This document shows, in pieces, positions 62,995 through 64,000 of a stretch of 64,000 nucleotides of DNA (position 1 is its first letter; the number at the start of each line of letters is the position of its first letter). Made by a program: the position numbers and the translations under genes. The notes under the pieces are model-generated. The model was not told the DNA's origin and did no database searches. It worked only from the letters and a program-made list of their open reading frames with translations. This stretch comes from Litoditis marina. Taxonomy: Eukaryota; Nematoda; Chromadorea; Rhabditida; Rhabditidae. The DNA is taken from assembly GCA_964036275.1 (NCBI GenBank), contig OZ038436.1, forward strand, positions 3,434,214-3,498,213. Direction: 5' to 3'.

Positions 62995-63110
62995 ACAAAT
63001 ATCTGTGACATGTATGATGACCACCGCCTCGTAACGAAGCGAAGTGAAGGAATAAATGTAAAATATGAATATATAAAGTTCTCCTGAAAAAAGGATGGGA
63101 AATTCGAGTT
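62995..63110 (+). repeat. Dispersed repeat shared with 16195-16290
   Basis: CTGTGACATGTATGATGACC, ACCGCCTCGTAACGAAGCGA, GTGAAGGAATAAATGTAAAA. The AATAAA near the end suggests the 3' end of a transcribed element. Confidence 0.75.
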
Positions 63111-63279
63111 TATCAAAAGTATAACGGAAGTTGTTCGGAGTAGATATATAAGAAGTGGATGGAAGTGTGACGTGAAAATGTGCAGAACAGAAACAAATGG
63201 GAACTCTGTTTCTGCACGTTTATGAAGTCCGCGTTTTATATGGATTTGGTGTCGAAAAAATGCACGAAAGAGAAAGATT

Positions 63280-63785
63280 AAGCCAGAGAAACATAAAGAA
63301 AGAAGTGGAGGGGAACAGATAGAGAAGGAAAGTATTGGGGAGAGCAGATAAAGAGAAGTAAGAAAGAGCGAGAGAGAAAGAAAGAAAGTGAGGAAGAAAG
63401 AAAAGAAGGAACAGAGAAAGACAGGGAGAGAAATAGGAAGAGCAAGAGGAGGAGAGGAGAGAGAGAAAAAGGGGTAGGAGGGAGAGAAATAGGAAGAGCA
63501 AGAGGAGGAGAGGAGAGAGATAAAAAGGGGAGGGAAGAAAGAGAATAAAGAGAAAGAATGAGACAAAAGGAAAGAGAGAAATAGAAAGAAAGTAAGAAAT
63601 GGAAATAAGAGAGTGAGAACAAAGGAAAATGAGAGGGAAACAGACGAGAAAGGAGAGATAAATAAAAAGAGAAGAAAAGAAAGAGAAAAAGAGTGAAAGG
63701 ATAAGACAAAAGGAAAGACAGAGAAACAAAGAGAGAAAAAAACAGTGTGAGAACGAAGGGAAAAGAGAGAAAAAGAGAGCACAAG
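63280..63785. repeat. Purine-rich (GA/GAAA) tract
   Basis: About 500 bp of interrupted GAGA/GAAAG sequence with an internal duplication (GGGAGAGAAATAGGAAGAGC near 63425 and 63480). The long Leu/Ser/Phe frames on the minus strand are products of this tract. Confidence 0.92.
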
Positions 63786-63911
63786 ACATGCCAATACTAA
63801 ACTAATTGCCTCATACTTCCTTCTATATTTCTTTTTCAATATATTTGTAATTTAGAGTCTGGGTGCGATCAAACGTATGGTTCCGCTTTTTCTGTCCTAT
63901 AAATAGCTCAC

Positions 63912-63919
63912 GAAACATT
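63912..63919 (-). promoter_or_regulatory. AATGTTTC motif with TTTATA box
   Basis: Minus strand: AATGTTCGTGGTGAATAGC, ATCAC, core, GTGAGCTATTTATAGGAC, with TTTATA 9 bases after the core. One of the most complete members. Confidence 0.45.
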
Positions 63920-64000
63920 GTGATGCTATTCACCACGAACATTCAGCAGGGTACCTCTAAAACATGACTCTCAGTCCAATACAACTTACTTTTTTTTCCA

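Noticed and set aside
62982..63839. 285-codon Ser/Phe/Leu frame on the minus strand
   Set aside because: Low-complexity translation of a purine-rich tract, with overlapping frames of similar composition.

Overview
This is animal DNA, AT-rich, gene-poor and full of repeats; the best guess is a nematode. The main evidence is a complete seven-exon rab-7 gene on the minus strand (44701-50309). Its predicted 209-residue product has a C-terminal tail (DFPEFPD..., ending GCNC) and wording close to C. elegans RAB-7, and its introns end in TTTCAG-like acceptors as in nematodes. Genus and species cannot be told from the sequence.

Layout. 1-2.3 kb: a GGGGC pentanucleotide array, then a multi-exon coiled-coil gene copy on the minus strand with a frameshift. 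2.4-5.3 kb: two insertions, each made of a 24-25 bp minisatellite followed by a GC-rich hairpin (Helentron-like). 5.3-20.6 kb: repeat debris, non-LTR reverse transcriptase fragments and one captured exon fragment. 20.7-26.6 kb: a second copy of the 0.1-6.6 kb segment. It lacks the minisatellite insertions and instead carries a 2.36 kb foldback element full of GACGTCA repeats. 26.9-31.9 kb: dispersed repeats and the 3' end of a Ty3-like LTR retrotransposon. 31.9-44.8 kb: a near-perfect tandem duplication of about 6.0 kb (two full units and one partial). It carries the last exon of rab-7, so that exon exists three times; a CA microsatellite inside the unit differs by about 390 bp between copies. 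44.7-50.3 kb: rab-7. 54.6-58.4 kb: a minus-strand gene ending in a CHHC zinc finger of the GTSF1/U11-48K type. 58.4-64 kb: mostly non-coding, with a possible terminal exon near 61 kb and a purine-rich tract at the end.

There are two protein genes I would stand behind: rab-7 (late endosome/lysosome trafficking GTPase) and the CHHC finger gene. The coiled-coil gene is real in origin, but both copies here carry frame breaks. The most intriguing signal is a recurring AATGTTTC motif with shared flanks, on both strands, concentrated in the introns and spacers from 44.9 to 63.9 kb. It resembles the GTTTC core found upstream of nematode 21U-RNA (piRNA) genes and snRNA proximal sequence elements. No tRNA, rRNA, CRISPR array or bacterial-type operon was seen.
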